A stretch of DNA of 64,000 nucleotides from Mycolicibacterium chlorophenolicum (GCF_001044235.1 NZ_JYNL01000030.1:6754-70753); one strand, 5' to 3'; positions 23,935 through 36,190 are shown, numbered from the stretch's first letter. A program made the numbers and translations. The notes: generated by a model not told the origin, from the sequence alone.

Positions 23935-24372
23935 GTGGCGGACAAGACGGCACAGACCATATACATCGACGCCGACCCTGCGACGGTGATGGACGTCATC
24001 GCCGACATCGGCTCCTACCCGGATTGGGTCAAGGAGTACAAGGAGGCCGAGGTCCTCGAGGCCGACGACCAGGGTTACCCGAAGGTGGCGCGGCTCGTAC
24101 TCGACGCCGCGGTGCTCAAGGACGCCATGGTGCTGGCCTACCAGTGGCCCACCGACCACGAGTCGGTGACCTGGTCGCTGGTGTCCAGCACGCTGCTCAA
24201 GTCACTTGACGGCGCATATCGGTTGGCGCCCAAGGGATCCGGCACCGATGTGACCTACGAGCTGTCGGTGGATCTGTTGATCCCGATGATCGGGCTGCTC
24301 AAACGCAAGGCCGAGCGGCGACTGACGGACACGGCGTTGAAGGATCTCAAGAAACGAGTCGAGGCTGACTGA
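23935..24372 (+). CDS. SRPBCC family protein (Rv2185c/TB16.3-type)
   Basis: The 145-residue SRPBCC protein shows the coenzyme-Q-binding-like pattern: TIYIDADPATVMDVIADIGSYP at the N-terminus, a central WSLVSSTLLKSLDGAYRL, and a C-terminal helix LLKRKAERRLTDTALKDLKKR. It is likely a soluble lipid- or polyketide-binding protein; the ligand is unknown. GTG 23935 is chosen because GGGGAAG lies 7-13 nt upstream and the length equals the H37Rv protein, while the frame is open further upstream. It heads a run of four closely spaced genes ending with an acyltransferase. Confidence 0.9.
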   Translation: MADKTAQTIYIDADPATVMDVIADIGSYPDWVKEYKEAEVLEADDQGYPKVARLVLDAAVLKDAMVLAYQWPTDHESVTWSLVSSTLLKSLDGAYRLAPKGSGTDVTYELSVDLLIPMIGLLKRKAERRLTDTALKDLKKRVEAD

Positions 24373-24400
24373 GCGCGCAGCCGCCGCCGACGCGTCCGGG

Positions 24401-25642
24401 GTGACCCGGATCAGTCTGTTCGTCGGCAAGGGCGGCGTGGGGAAGTCGACGCTGGCGACCGCGACGGCCGTGCGCGCAGCGCGTAGCGGGCTGCGTGTGT
24501 TGATCGTGTCCACCGATCAGGCGCACTCGACCGGCGATGTGCTCGGCGTGACGATCACGCCGACGGGGGAGCGCGCGCCGACCCGCGTGCTGGCCGACCT
24601 CGACACCGCCGACGCCGGCGGCGGCGTCCTCGACGCGCTGGCCCTGGACACCCTGGCTCTACTGGCCGCGCACTGGCGCGACACCGCCGGCCTGCTCGCC
24701 GACAGGTTTCCCGAATCGGACATGAGTGATCTTGCGCCCGAAGAACTCTCGGCGTTTCCCGGGGTGCAGGAGGTGCTCGGTCTGCACGAGGTCGCCGAGC
24801 TCGCCGGCTCGGGGCGCTGGGATCTGCTCGTCGTCGACTGCGCGTCGACCGCCGACGCGATGCGCATGCTCACCCTGCCCGCCACGTTCGGGCTGTACCT
24901 GGAGCGGGCCTGGCCGCGCCATCGGCGGCTGTCCACGTTCGACGATCCGAAGTCTGCGGCGGTGGTCACCCTCCTCGAGCGGATCGGCGCGGGCACCGAA
25001 CGGCTCGGCACGCTGCTGACCGACGGGACGCGCGTCGCCGCGCACCTGGTGATGACGCCGGAGCGGGTGGTCGCCGCCGAAGCCGTCCGCACCCTGGGGT
25101 CGCTGGCCCTGATGGGCGTGCGCGTCGCGGAGTTGATCGTGAATCAGGTCCTGGTGCAGGACGATTCGTTCGAGTACCGCAACCTGCCCGAGCACCCGGC
25201 GTTCGACTGGTACGCCGAGCGGATCGGCGAACAGCGATCGGTGCTCGACGAGCTGGACCGGGTGATCGGCGACGTGGCGCTGGTCATGGTGCCGCATCTG
25301 GCCGGTGAGCCGATCGGCCCCAAGGCGCTCGGGGAGTTGCTCGACAGCGCCCGTCGACGCGACGGCTCGCCACCGCCGGGTCCGCTGCGGCCGGTGGTGG
25401 ACCGCGAATCGGGCACCGGGCTGGAAGCGGTGTACCGGCTGCGGGTGGATCTGCCTCAGGTGGATTCCACGGCGCTGTCGTTGGGTAGGGTCGACGATGA
25501 CCTGATCATCGGCGTCGGCGGTATGCGGCGCCGGGTGCGTCTGGCGTCGGTGCTGAGGAGATGCACCGTCGTGGACGCTCAACTCCGCGGCACCGCGCTG
25601 ACGGTGCGTTTCCGACCGAATCCGGAGGTGTGGCCGGCATGA
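24401..25642 (+). CDS. ArsA/GET3-like ATPase (Rv2184c-type)
   Basis: The 413-residue P-loop ATPase of the SIMIBI class begins ISLFVGKGGVGKSTLATAT, the deviant Walker A with the signature Lys, followed by STDQAHSTGDVLGV (the switch I-like Asp) and LLVVDCASTADAMRML (Walker B-like, switch II). These are the ArsA/GET3 landmarks. In mycobacteria such proteins are annotated as anion-transporting ATPases, but no membrane partner is encoded here. The start GTG at 24401 may be preceded by others. The C-terminus is degenerate relative to ArsA. Its stop overlaps the next ATG (ATGA). Confidence 0.85.
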   Translation: MTRISLFVGKGGVGKSTLATATAVRAARSGLRVLIVSTDQAHSTGDVLGVTITPTGERAPTRVLADLDTADAGGGVLDALALDTLALLAAHWRDTAGLLADRFPESDMSDLAPEELSAFPGVQEVLGLHEVAELAGSGRWDLLVVDCASTADAMRMLTLPATFGLYLERAWPRHRRLSTFDDPKSAAVVTLLERIGAGTERLGTLLTDGTRVAAHLVMTPERVVAAEAVRTLGSLALMGVRVAELIVNQVLVQDDSFEYRNLPEHPAFDWYAERIGEQRSVLDELDRVIGDVALVMVPHLAGEPIGPKALGELLDSARRRDGSPPPGPLRPVVDRESGTGLEAVYRLRVDLPQVDSTALSLGRVDDDLIIGVGGMRRRVRLASVLRRCTVVDAQLRGTALTVRFRPNPEVWPA

Positions 25643-26007
25643 GTGGCTCCCACCCTGATCCCGGCCCGGAATTGCGCGCCCTGGCGCAGACCCTGCTGGA
25701 CCGCCTCGAGCCTGCGATCAGGTTCGCGGCCGCGCGGGCGCAGAGCGCGGCCGACAACCCGGGTAAGTGCCAGCAGGTGTGGTGCCCGGTGTGCGCGCTC
25801 GCGGCGATGGTCTCCGGCGAACAGCACCCGCTGCTGTCCGTGGTGGCTGAGCACAGCGTGGCGCTGCTGGCCGTGGTCAAGGCAATCGTCAACGATGTCG
25901 ACGGCGGCGGGAGCGCGACACCGCCGCCGGAGCCCGGCGGTCCGCCTCCCGAGGGCCCGCCGCCGCCCGGGCGCTACCAGCACATTCCCGTGACGGTCGA
26001 GGAGTAG
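25639..26007 (+). CDS. Small Cys-motif protein with Pro-rich tail (Rv2183c-type)
   Basis: The 122-residue cytosolic protein of unknown function has an N-terminal helix rich in Ala/Leu, then Cys44, Cys49 and Cys52 in GKCQQVWCPVCALAAMVSG, another long helix (LLSVVAEHSVALLAVVKAIV), and a Pro/Gly tail from about residue 93. The three cysteines suggest metal or redox binding, which is an inference. It is translationally coupled to the ArsA-like ATPase through ATGA, so the two probably work together. Confidence 0.8.
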   Translation: MSGSHPDPGPELRALAQTLLDRLEPAIRFAAARAQSAADNPGKCQQVWCPVCALAAMVSGEQHPLLSVVAEHSVALLAVVKAIVNDVDGGGSATPPPEPGGPPPEGPPPPGRYQHIPVTVEE

Positions 26008-26040
26008 GGCTGCGCTGTGGTCGTTCCCACAATGCGTGGG

Positions 26041-26046
26041 TAAGGT
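26041..26046 (+). promoter_or_regulatory. Possible -10 for the acyltransferase gene
   Basis: TAAGGT lies 38 nt before the ATG at 26085. It is directly preceded by a short inverted repeat CCCAC-AATGC-GTGGG (26026-26040). This could give the acyltransferase its own promoter. Confidence 0.35.
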
Positions 26047-26084
26047 TGGCGCAGAGCATCGCGGTGGGATGAACCGGAGGGTCC

Positions 26085-26810
26085 ATGTGGTATTGGCTGT
26101 TCAAGTTCGTCTTCATGGGACCCTTGCTGACCCTGTTGGGCCGGCCGAAAGTCGAAGGCTTGGAGAACGTTCCGGCTTCCGGTGCGGTGATCCTGGCCAG
26201 TAACCACCTGGCCGTCGCGGACAGTTTCTACCTGCCGCTGGTCGTGAGCAGGCGCATCACGTTCCTGGCCAAAGCCGAGTACTTCACCGGCACCGGCCTC
26301 AAGGGCTGGTTCACCCGGTGGTTCTACACGGTCGCCGGGCAGGTCCCCATCGACCGCACCGACGCCGACAGCGCCCAGAGCGCACTGACCACCGCCCAGC
26401 GCATCCTCGGTCAGGGCAAGCTGCTGGGCATGTACCCCGAGGGCACCCGCTCGCCCGACGGCCGTCTGTACAAGGGCAAGACCGGTCTGGCCCGCCTCGC
26501 CCTCGAGACCCAGGTGCCGGTCATTCCCGTCGCGATGATCGGAACCGACGTCGTGAACCCGCCCGGCAGCAAGATGTGGAAGTTCGGCCGGGTGACGGTC
26601 AAGTTCGGCGCGCCGATGGACTTCAGCCGGTTCGAAGGCCTCGCCGGGAACCGCTTCATCGAGCGCGCGGTCATCGACGAGGTGATGTACGAGCTGATGA
26701 GCCTGTCGGGCCAGGAGTATGTCGACCTCTACGCGGCCGACATCAAAGAGGGAAAAGGTGAGGCGGCCGTGAAGCCGCCGACCCGGCTCCCCGAGGCTGC
26801 GGCCGGCTAG
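26085..26810 (+). CDS. 1-acyl-glycerol-3-phosphate acyltransferase-like (PlsC family, Rv2182c-type)
   Basis: The 241-residue membrane-associated acyltransferase has the LPLAT boxes: block I SNHLAVADSFYLP (NHX4D), block II around GQVPIDRTDAD, block III YPEGTRSPDGRLYKGKTG, and block IV VIPVAMIGT. The N-terminus (MWYWLFKFVFMGPLLTLLG) is hydrophobic. Family members add the second acyl chain to lysophosphatidate; related acyltransferases act on other glycerolipids, so the exact acceptor is open. GGAGGG precedes the ATG. It closes the SRPBCC-ATPase-Cys-protein run and converges with the mannosyltransferase gene. Confidence 0.9.
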   Translation: MWYWLFKFVFMGPLLTLLGRPKVEGLENVPASGAVILASNHLAVADSFYLPLVVSRRITFLAKAEYFTGTGLKGWFTRWFYTVAGQVPIDRTDADSAQSALTTAQRILGQGKLLGMYPEGTRSPDGRLYKGKTGLARLALETQVPVIPVAMIGTDVVNPPGSKMWKFGRVTVKFGAPMDFSRFEGLAGNRFIERAVIDEVMYELMSLSGQEYVDLYAADIKEGKGEAAVKPPTRLPEAAAG

Positions 26811-26939
26811 CCCTCGCGCTTCGAACCGGCATCGGGACGAATCCGACTGCTGCACGCGTCGAGTGAGAAGCAGCGGTTGTGAACTCGCCTCGATCGCAGC
26901 CGGGAATGCGCTTCCGCGGCTGATTCAGGGCTGGGCCGC

Positions 26940-28217
26940 CTAGGCCTGGACGGCGTCGACGGCCGGGACGGCCGGGGACACCCGGCGCCGTGGCGTGCCG
27001 GCGCTGACCGTTCCGGCGACAACGATCGCCGCCAGCGCCCACCACAGATACGACGCCCCCGCGAGCTGCCGCCACAGCGAGGCCGTCGTCTCGCGGTGCT
27101 CGGGCAGCAGCGTGATCGGCGTCCACACCATGAGCGGCAATCCGACCGCGAACACCGCGGCCAGGCCGGCATGCCGCAACCGCACCGCCAGCACGGCCGT
27201 CGTCACCATGGCCGGCAGCGTCCACACCCAGTGGTGCGACCACGACACGGGCGACACGACCAGGCCGAACATCGCCACACAGACCAGCGCCAGCACCGGC
27301 TGGTCGGCGCGCAGCGCCCGGCGCACCGCCCACACCGTCAGGGCCAGCACCGCGAAGCACGCCACCGTCCACAGCACGAACCGCACGTCGTCGCCCAGGC
27401 CCAGCCGGGCCAGCGCCCCGGCGATGTTCTGATTGGTGTTCAGCGTGGCGGTGCCGATGCGGTCGGTGTTGCGCACCGTCTCGGTCCAGTACTCCCACGA
27501 GTCACGCCACGCGAACGCGAAGCCCACCAGCGTGGCCACCGCCGCCGAGGCCACCGTCACCAGCAGTGCGCGGGTGTCGCGACGCAGCAGGAAGTACAGC
27601 AGGAACACCGCGGGGGTCAGCTTGAGCGCGATCGCCAGGCCCAGCAGCATGCCCCGCGGCCACGGGGTCCGCCGCGGCACGCAGTCGGCGATCACCAGCG
27701 TCATCAGCACGACGTTGATCTGGCCGAAGTCGAAGTTCGCGCGGATCGGCTCGAGATAGACCACCGCCGGTGCCACGATCGCCGCGGCCAGCCAGGCCCG
27801 ACGGACCCAGGCCGGCTCGCCGGTGACGTGCGTGGTCGGCCAGACGTCGAGCCGGGTCAGCAGGATCGTCGTCGACACGACCAGCAGCACGAGCGTGGTC
27901 GCCGTGATGGCCACGCTCGCCGCTTCCAGCGACAGCAGCGCGAACGGTGAGAACACGACCGCCGCCAGCGGGGGATAGGTGAATGGCAGGTCCAGTCCGC
28001 CGCGCGTGTGGAACATCGCGCCGTCGGCGTAGAGCGGACGGCCGTCGAGCCACGCCCGCCCGCCCATCCGGTAGACGTCGATGTCGATGCGGTAGGGAAC
28101 GTGCCCCAGCAACCGCCACGCCACCGTGGCCAGCGCCGCCACCGTCAGCAGCTGGAACAGCCGCCAGGCGAGCGCTGGCCACCATCCGGCCCTGCCGGGC
28201 GACCGCAACGTCCTCAT
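26940..28217 (-). CDS. Polyprenyl-phosphate-mannose-dependent alpha-(1->2)-mannosyltransferase (GT87, Rv2181-type)
   Basis: The 425-residue GT-C membrane enzyme adds the alpha-1,2 mannose branches of LM and LAM on the periplasmic side. About ten hydrophobic spans are visible. The first loop contains [20 protein letters not shown] with the acidic pair expected of GT-C catalysis, and later [31 protein letters not shown] and [11 protein letters not shown]. The ATG at 28217 matches H37Rv length (427); the frame is open 34 codons further up. A TAGTCT hexamer lies 10 nt before the ATG, so the leader is at most a few nt. It is divergent from the next gene. Confidence 0.92.
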   Translation of the reverse strand: MRTLRSPGRAGWWPALAWRLFQLLTVAALATVAWRLLGHVPYRIDIDVYRMGGRAWLDGRPLYADGAMFHTRGGLDLPFTYPPLAAVVFSPFALLSLEAASVAITATTLVLLVVSTTILLTRLDVWPTTHVTGEPAWVRRAWLAAAIVAPAVVYLEPIRANFDFGQINVVLMTLVIADCVPRRTPWPRGMLLGLAIALKLTPAVFLLYFLLRRDTRALLVTVASAAVATLVGFAFAWRDSWEYWTETVRNTDRIGTATLNTNQNIAGALARLGLGDDVRFVLWTVACFAVLALTVWAVRRALRADQPVLALVCVAMFGLVVSPVSWSHHWVWTLPAMVTTAVLAVRLRHAGLAAVFAVGLPLMVWTPITLLPEHRETTASLWRQLAGASYLWWALAAIVVAGTVSAGTPRRRVSPAVPAVDAVQA

Positions 28218-28227
28218 GTCGCCGACC

Positions 28228-28233
28228 AGACTA
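28228..28233 (-). promoter_or_regulatory. -10 hexamer for the GT87 mannosyltransferase gene
   Basis: On the reverse strand TAGTCT precedes the ATG at 28217 by 10 nt. This predicts a leader of only about 3 nt. Confidence 0.4.
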
Positions 28234-28301
28234 TCGGGGCGCACCGGCGCGCCTGCGCGTAACCACGCCTCGACACGCGCAGGTCGGCGCGAGTTTTGAC
28301 G

Positions 28302-28307
28302 TAAGTT
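28302..28307 (+). promoter_or_regulatory. -10 hexamer for the leaderless membrane-protein gene
   Basis: TAAGTT followed by CTCCTG and then GTG (28314) gives a 6-nt gap, as expected for a leaderless mRNA. Confidence 0.45.
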
Positions 28308-28313
28308 CTCCTG

Positions 28314-29204
28314 GTGCACCCGACCCTGGACTTCGACCTGGGGTTGCCCGACGGCATCCCGTACTCCCGGCTACCGCTGGTGTGTTGCCTGGTCGCGTTC
28401 ATCCTGACGTTCTCCGTCACTCGCACGATCGTCCGTTACATCCGCAGCCACGCCGACAGCGACGCGCCCCGCAAGTGGTGGCAGCCCCGCAACATCTCCG
28501 CGGGCGGGGGACTGCACATCCACCACGTCGTGATCGGCGTGATCTTGGTCATGGTCTCCGGGGTGACGATGGTGACGCTGGCGGTCGACGGAGGGGTACC
28601 CGAGTTCACGGCCGCGTCCATCGTGTTCGGCATCGGGGCGGCGCTGGTTCTCGACGAGTTCGCACTGATCCTGCACCTGTCCGACGTGTACTGGTCCGAG
28701 GACGGCCGGGCTTCGGTGGACGCGGTGTTCGTCGCCGTCGCGGTGGCGGGGCTGCTGATCCTGGGGTTCAATCCGCTGTCGTTCTTCGACGTCAGCATCT
28801 GGCGCAGCGACCAATCGCTGGCCGCGCGGGCCACCGTGGTGGGCTTCGCGGTCCTGACGCTGGCGCTGGCGGTCGTCGTGCTGCTCAAGGGAAAGGTCTG
28901 GACCGGGTTGGTCGGCATGTTCATCACCCCGCTGCTGTTCGTGGGCGCCATCCGGTTGTCCCGCCCCCATGCGCCCTGGGCGCGGTGGCGGTACACGAAC
29001 CGGCCCCGCAAGATGCATCGGGCGCTGGAACGGGAACGCTGGCTGCGCCGGCCGGTGGTGCAGGCCAAGCTGTGGCTGCAGGACGCCATCTCCGGGATGC
29101 CGAAATTCCCCGACGACGCGCTGGTCGACCAGGAACTCGACCGCGAGATCCACGCCGCGCCGGCGCCCCAGCCGCGCGATGAGGCCAGCCAGGAAGTCGC
29201 CTAG
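28314..29204 (+). CDS. Integral membrane protein (Rv2180c-type)
   Basis: The 296-residue protein has six or so spans: [90 protein letters not shown] and [27 protein letters not shown] motif and the [14 protein letters not shown] segment are conserved-looking membrane polar residues. The basic C-terminal third is cytoplasmic. The start GTG at 28314 fits the -10 just upstream. The 3'-5' exoribonuclease gene starts 1 nt after its stop. Function unknown. Confidence 0.85.
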   Translation: MHPTLDFDLGLPDGIPYSRLPLVCCLVAFILTFSVTRTIVRYIRSHADSDAPRKWWQPRNISAGGGLHIHHVVIGVILVMVSGVTMVTLAVDGGVPEFTAASIVFGIGAALVLDEFALILHLSDVYWSEDGRASVDAVFVAVAVAGLLILGFNPLSFFDVSIWRSDQSLAARATVVGFAVLTLALAVVVLLKGKVWTGLVGMFITPLLFVGAIRLSRPHAPWARWRYTNRPRKMHRALERERWLRRPVVQAKLWLQDAISGMPKFPDDALVDQELDREIHAAPAPQPRDEASQEVA

Positions 29205-29205
29205 C

Positions 29206-31103
<1,898 letters not shown>

Positions 31104-31116
31104 AGGCGGGACCGAC

Positions 31117-32322
31117 CTACAGCAGGTTGGGCAGGTTGGTGCCGAGCGCCCAGGCGCCGGCACCGGCGAGTGCCGCCAGCGTGAGCACGGCGACGACCCA
31201 GAAGAACAGCACCCGTTTGGCGCGCTGCCGGGCCCAGTAGAACTCGCCCAGCTCGATTCCGGCGAATTGCCCTGTGAGGGGGCGATATTCGTCGTCGTCC
31301 TCGGCGGCGGGCCGGGGTGGGAGCTCATCGCGGGTGAACGCCCGGGTGTGCCGGGGGCCGTCCACGCCGGCCGTCGGTGCCGAGGACGTGTCGACGAGCG
31401 ACAGCGACTGGTGCATCGCCGAGTTGCGGGGTGCCGGCACCCTGAACCTGGGCAGGCCCAGTTCGGTCGCGATCACCTCGAGTTCGTCGGCCATCTCCGC
31501 GGCGTCGGCGAATCGCTCGGCGGGGTCGCGCGCGGTCGCGTAGGCCACCAGCTCGTCGAATTGCCTTGGCACGCCGGTGATTCGGGTGCTCGGCGGCGGA
31601 ACGTCGTGATCCATCCGCTGGTAGGCCACCGCCAGCGGGCTGTCCCCGGCGAACGGTGTGTTCCCGGTGAGCAATTCGTAGACGAGCACGCCGACGGCGT
31701 ACACGTCGCCGCGGGCATCGGTGTCGCCGGTGGCCACCTGCTCGGGGGCGAGGTACGCGGCGGTGCCCAGGATGACGTCGGTCGAGGTGATCTTGGCGTC
31801 GGCCAGGGCGCGCACCAGGCCGAAGTCGGCGATCTTGACGTCGCCGTCATCGCTGATCAGCACGTTCTCCGGTTTGATGTCGCGATGCACCAGCCCGGCG
31901 CGGTGCGCGGCGGCCAGGCCCGACAGCACGGGCCGCAGCACGGCGGCCACCGCGTGCGGGGGCATCGGTCCCCGTTCGCGCAGCAGCTCGCGCAGCGTGC
32001 CGCCCTCGACGAGTTCCATCACCAGATAGGGCGGTTGGCCGCCGGGTGCGCCTGCGCCCTGGTCGTAGACCGCGACCAGGCCGGGATCCTTCAGCCGCGC
32101 CACGGCGCGGGCCTCGCGCTGGAAGCGGGTCAGGAAGTGTTCGTCGGAGGCGTAGCGCGCGTCCATGATCTTCACGGCGACGGGACGGTCCAGGCGCAGA
32201 TCCACTCCGCGGTACACCCCGGACATACCGCCGGTGGCGATCAGCGCGTCGACGCGGTAGCGACCGTCCAGCACGGCGCCGGCCAGCGCGCCCGTCGGCT
32301 GGTAGGTCTCCATCGGACTCAT
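31117..32322 (-). CDS. pknL: Serine/threonine protein kinase PknL
   Basis: The product is a receptor-type Hanks kinase of about 401 residues. The kinase domain has the glycine-rich loop (ATGGMSGVYRG), the ATP Lys in VAVKIM, HRDIKPEN catalytic loop, DFGLV, and GTAAYLAPEQ. A juxtamembrane linker of about 90 residues follows, then one span near the C-terminus (VLFFWVVAVLTLAALAGAGAWAL) and a tail of only a few residues, so there is no sensor domain outside, as in H37Rv PknL. The start is uncertain among 32334 (GTG), 32322 and 32313 (ATG). It is divergent from the gene for its known substrate, the Rv2175c-type protein. Confidence 0.93.
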   Translation of the reverse strand: MSPMETYQPTGALAGAVLDGRYRVDALIATGGMSGVYRGVDLRLDRPVAVKIMDARYASDEHFLTRFQREARAVARLKDPGLVAVYDQGAGAPGGQPPYLVMELVEGGTLRELLRERGPMPPHAVAAVLRPVLSGLAAAHRAGLVHRDIKPENVLISDDGDVKIADFGLVRALADAKITSTDVILGTAAYLAPEQVATGDTDARGDVYAVGVLVYELLTGNTPFAGDSPLAVAYQRMDHDVPPPSTRITGVPRQFDELVAYATARDPAERFADAAEMADELEVIATELGLPRFRVPAPRNSAMHQSLSLVDTSSAPTAGVDGPRHTRAFTRDELPPRPAAEDDDEYRPLTGQFAGIELGEFYWARQRAKRVLFFWVVAVLTLAALAGAGAWALGTNLPNLL

Positions 32323-32381
32323 GGTACGAGCCACGCGGCCCAGGACTCGTCAAGCGGGCGTCGAAAGCGCCGCCGTGGACT

Positions 32382-32387
32382 TAGACT
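32382..32387 (+). promoter_or_regulatory. -10 hexamer for the leaderless Rv2175c-type gene
   Basis: TAGACT followed by TGACGCG and then ATG (32395) leaves a 7-nt gap, consistent with a leaderless mRNA. Confidence 0.5.
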
Positions 32388-32394
32388 TGACGCG

Positions 32395-32799
32395 ATGAGC
32401 AGCATCCCGACTGCCGATGACGTATTGGATCCCGACGAGGCCGTCCACGACCTGCCCACGGTCGCGAGACTGTTGCGCATACCGGTGAGCAAGGTGCACC
32501 AGCACCTCCGCGAAGGCCATCTGGTCGCGGTGCGCCGCGGGCGCGAGGTGGTGGTGCCGAGGATCTTCTTCGACGACACCGGCCACGTGGTCAAGAGCCT
32601 GTCCGGCCTCCTGGTGGTCCTGCGTGACGGCGGCTATCACGAAACCGAGATCATGCGTTGGTTGTTCACCCCCGACCCGTCGCTGACCATCAGTCGTGAC
32701 GGTTCCACGGAGCGACAGGTCAACGCCCGCCCGGTGGACGCGTTGCACTCGCATCAGGCTCGAGAGGTGGTTCGCCGGGCGCAGGCGATGGCGTACTGA
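32395..32799 (+). CDS. Winged-helix DNA-binding protein, PknL substrate (Rv2175c-type)
   Basis: The 134-residue protein has an N-terminal helix-turn-helix (LPTVARLLRIPVSKVHQHLREG with VAVRRGREVVVP as the wing) and a C-terminal helical domain (VVKSLSGLLVVLRDGGYHETEIMRWLF). H37Rv Rv2175c binds DNA and is phosphorylated by PknL near its N-terminus; a Thr is present here early on (SSIPTADDV). The gene is divergent from pknL with 72 nt between them, so kinase and substrate share a control region. Its 3' end overlaps mptA by 80 bp on the other strand. Confidence 0.92.
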   Translation: MSSIPTADDVLDPDEAVHDLPTVARLLRIPVSKVHQHLREGHLVAVRRGREVVVPRIFFDDTGHVVKSLSGLLVVLRDGGYHETEIMRWLFTPDPSLTISRDGSTERQVNARPVDALHSHQAREVVRRAQAMAY

Positions 32800-34282
32800 G
32801 CGCCGCGGGCGTGCGGCGCAGCCAGTACCAGGCGCCGGCGGCGCAGGCGGTGGCGAGCAGCACGTGGAACCACGAGTACATGCCGTGCGCCCCGTCGGGT
32901 CGCCAGATCACCGAGATCCAGGTGGAGAACGCGGCGATCAGTGCGATGGCCCGCGGTGACTGCGCCAGTGCCGACATCACCGCCAGCGGCCAGGTGTAGT
33001 ACCAGGGCAGCGCGGCCGGCACGAACAGCACCACGATCACCATCAGCGTGGCGATGCCCATCAGCGCCTCGCGGTCGGTGTGCCGGAATCGCCACCACAG
33101 CAGCGGCGCCGAGACCGCGATGATCCCGATGCCGATGATCCGCAGGATGTCCAGCACCGCATAGAAGTTCACCGGGATCACCAGGCCGATCACCGCGTTC
33201 ACCAGGTTCGCGGTCGCGGTCGGCACGGTCAGCCAGTTGATGATCTTCACCGATCCGGCCAGCGCGGTCAGCCACCCGAGCCCGACCCCGGCGGCCAGGG
33301 ACAGCACCGCGAACACGGCGGCGAACACCACCGCGCACGCCGCGGTCGCGACCAGGAACGCCTTGGGCGCCGAGAAGCCCCGCCGGTCCCGCAGTCCGCG
33401 GGCCCACACCCAGACCATGAACGGAAGTGCCAGTCCCGCGGTGGCTTTCACCGCGACGGCGACGGCGATCAGGGTCACACCGGCGACGCATCGGCCGCGG
33501 AAGCACAGCGCGATGCCCGCCATCATCAGGCCGACCATGAGCATCTCGTTGTGGACGCCGCCCATCAGTTGGATGATCACCAGCGGGTTGAGCACGCAGA
33601 TCCACAGTGCCGCGGCACTGTTCGCGCCGACGTGGCGGGCGATCCGGGGGACCGCCCAGATCAGCAGCGCGAGCCCGGGCAGCATGCACAGCCGCAGCAG
33701 CATGGTCCCGGCGACGACGTCGTTGCCGACGAGCATCGTGACGAACTTGGCGACCAGGATGAACGCGGGCCCGTACGGCGCGGTCGTCGTCGTCCAGATC
33801 GGACTGACGTTGTCGAGCAACGAATTCGGGTTCTCGATCGGGCCGACCAGATAGGGGTCGAAGCCGTCGCGCAGCAGCGCGCCCTGCGCCAGGTAGGAGT
33901 AGGTGTCGCGGCTGAACACCGGCACGCTGAGCAGCAGCGGGGTCAGCCAGAAGCCGGTGGTCGCCACCATCGTGTACTGGGTGGCGGTGCGGTCGATCAC
34001 GTGCCGTCCCAGCCACAGCCAGGCCGAGAGCATCAGCACGACCCCGAGCCACAGCAGCACCGAGGACAGCACCAGGCCGTGCCCGAACCGCAACCAGGAC
34101 AGGTGCATCGACTCCAGCAGCGGGTCATGCAGCCGGGTGCTGCCCGCGCCGAGGCCGCCGGCGGTGACGAGCAGCGCACCGAGTGCGCCGACCCAGGCCG
34201 GGCGGGCCTGCGGGGACAGCGCGAACTCGCGGAACCGCTGCAGCGGTGGCGCGGGGTGCCGGGACGGCGCGGGTGTCGTCAT
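32720..34282 (-). CDS. mptA: Alpha-(1->6)-mannosyltransferase MptA (GT-C)
   Basis: MptA (Rv2174) elongates the alpha-1,6 mannan backbone of LM and LAM, using polyprenyl-phosphate-mannose in the periplasm. The 520-residue protein has about 13 hydrophobic spans and the GT-C catalytic loop FSRDTYSYLAQGALLRDGFDPYLVGP, with the acidic residue after the second span. ALPWYYTWPLAVM lies near the C-terminus, followed by a Pro-rich tail. The C-terminal tail overlaps the convergent Rv2175c-type gene. It follows idsA2 by 4 nt, and the two are co-transcribed; idsA2 may supply isoprenoid for the lipid-linked sugar donor. Confidence 0.93.
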   Translation of the reverse strand: MTTPAPSRHPAPPLQRFREFALSPQARPAWVGALGALLVTAGGLGAGSTRLHDPLLESMHLSWLRFGHGLVLSSVLLWLGVVLMLSAWLWLGRHVIDRTATQYTMVATTGFWLTPLLLSVPVFSRDTYSYLAQGALLRDGFDPYLVGPIENPNSLLDNVSPIWTTTTAPYGPAFILVAKFVTMLVGNDVVAGTMLLRLCMLPGLALLIWAVPRIARHVGANSAAALWICVLNPLVIIQLMGGVHNEMLMVGLMMAGIALCFRGRCVAGVTLIAVAVAVKATAGLALPFMVWVWARGLRDRRGFSAPKAFLVATAACAVVFAAVFAVLSLAAGVGLGWLTALAGSVKIINWLTVPTATANLVNAVIGLVIPVNFYAVLDILRIIGIGIIAVSAPLLWWRFRHTDREALMGIATLMVIVVLFVPAALPWYYTWPLAVMSALAQSPRAIALIAAFSTWISVIWRPDGAHGMYSWFHVLLATACAAGAWYWLRRTPAALSTPSPAPGEPPLEPDASATRPPGGR

Positions 34283-34286
34283 CGGC

Positions 34287-35453
<1,167 letters not shown>

Positions 35454-36143
35454 CTACTGCGGCTGATCCTGCGGCTGGCCGGGTCGCGGAGAGCGGTCCC
35501 GGTTGTTGTACGCGAGCGCGCCGATGATGCCGGCGACGACGAACGACGCCACGCCCAGCCAGATCGCTGCGCCGGTGAACGACCGGGCGGAGGGATCGGT
35601 GTAGCGGGCCTGGGCGTTCATGGTGCTGACCACTCCGGGACGCAGTTTCCATTCGACGACCTCCGAGGACACCTGGTCGCCGTTCGTGGAGGTCACCTCG
35701 CCGGGGAACGACACCGACAGTGACACGTCGGCCTCCGGATCGCTCAGCGAGGTCAGGTCGGCGCGGCCCTCGAGGATCACCAGGTCCCCGGCGCGGCGCA
35801 GGGAGAGGTCCACTCCCGCGGCGTCGCGGTTCATCCCGGCCAGCTGGGGCAGCTCGGCGAAGGTCAGATCCGAGAAGACGGCCTGGGAGCCGACGTAGTC
35901 GTCGCGGTTGTAGTCCGACACGGCGACCTTCTGCGCGAACGGCAGGTTGTTGAGCAGCTGCGGACCCTTGTCGCCGGCGTCGCGGGGTTTGGCCGCGGCC
36001 ACGATCTGGCCGGACACCCGGTCGTCGGGGGAGACCGTCAGCGAGGCGCGCACCCGGACGCATCCGATCAGCGACGGCGCCAGCACCAGCAGCAGCAACA
36101 CCATCGCGAGGAGACGCCTGGAGGTCCGGTGACGGTTCGGCAC
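35454..36143 (-). CDS. lppM: Lipoprotein LppM
   Basis: The 229-residue membrane lipoprotein has a basic start and signal segment (LLAMVLLLLVLAPSLIGC, lipobox LIGC with Cys28), a beta-rich extracytoplasmic domain, and a second hydrophobic span near residues 190-212 (GAAIWLGVASFVVAGIIGALAYN) followed by a Gln/Pro tail. H37Rv LppM has been linked to phagosome trafficking. The start is a GTG at 36143. In H37Rv a separate gene (Rv2172c) lies between idsA2 and lppM; here the 78-nt gap has room for none. Confidence 0.9.
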   Translation of the reverse strand: MPNRHRTSRRLLAMVLLLLVLAPSLIGCVRVRASLTVSPDDRVSGQIVAAAKPRDAGDKGPQLLNNLPFAQKVAVSDYNRDDYVGSQAVFSDLTFAELPQLAGMNRDAAGVDLSLRRAGDLVILEGRADLTSLSDPEADVSLSVSFPGEVTSTNGDQVSSEVVEWKLRPGVVSTMNAQARYTDPSARSFTGAAIWLGVASFVVAGIIGALAYNNRDRSPRPGQPQDQPQ

Positions 36144-36190
36144 CAGGTCATCGTGCCAGACGGCGCCCGTGACGACGGTGCGGAGAGGCT

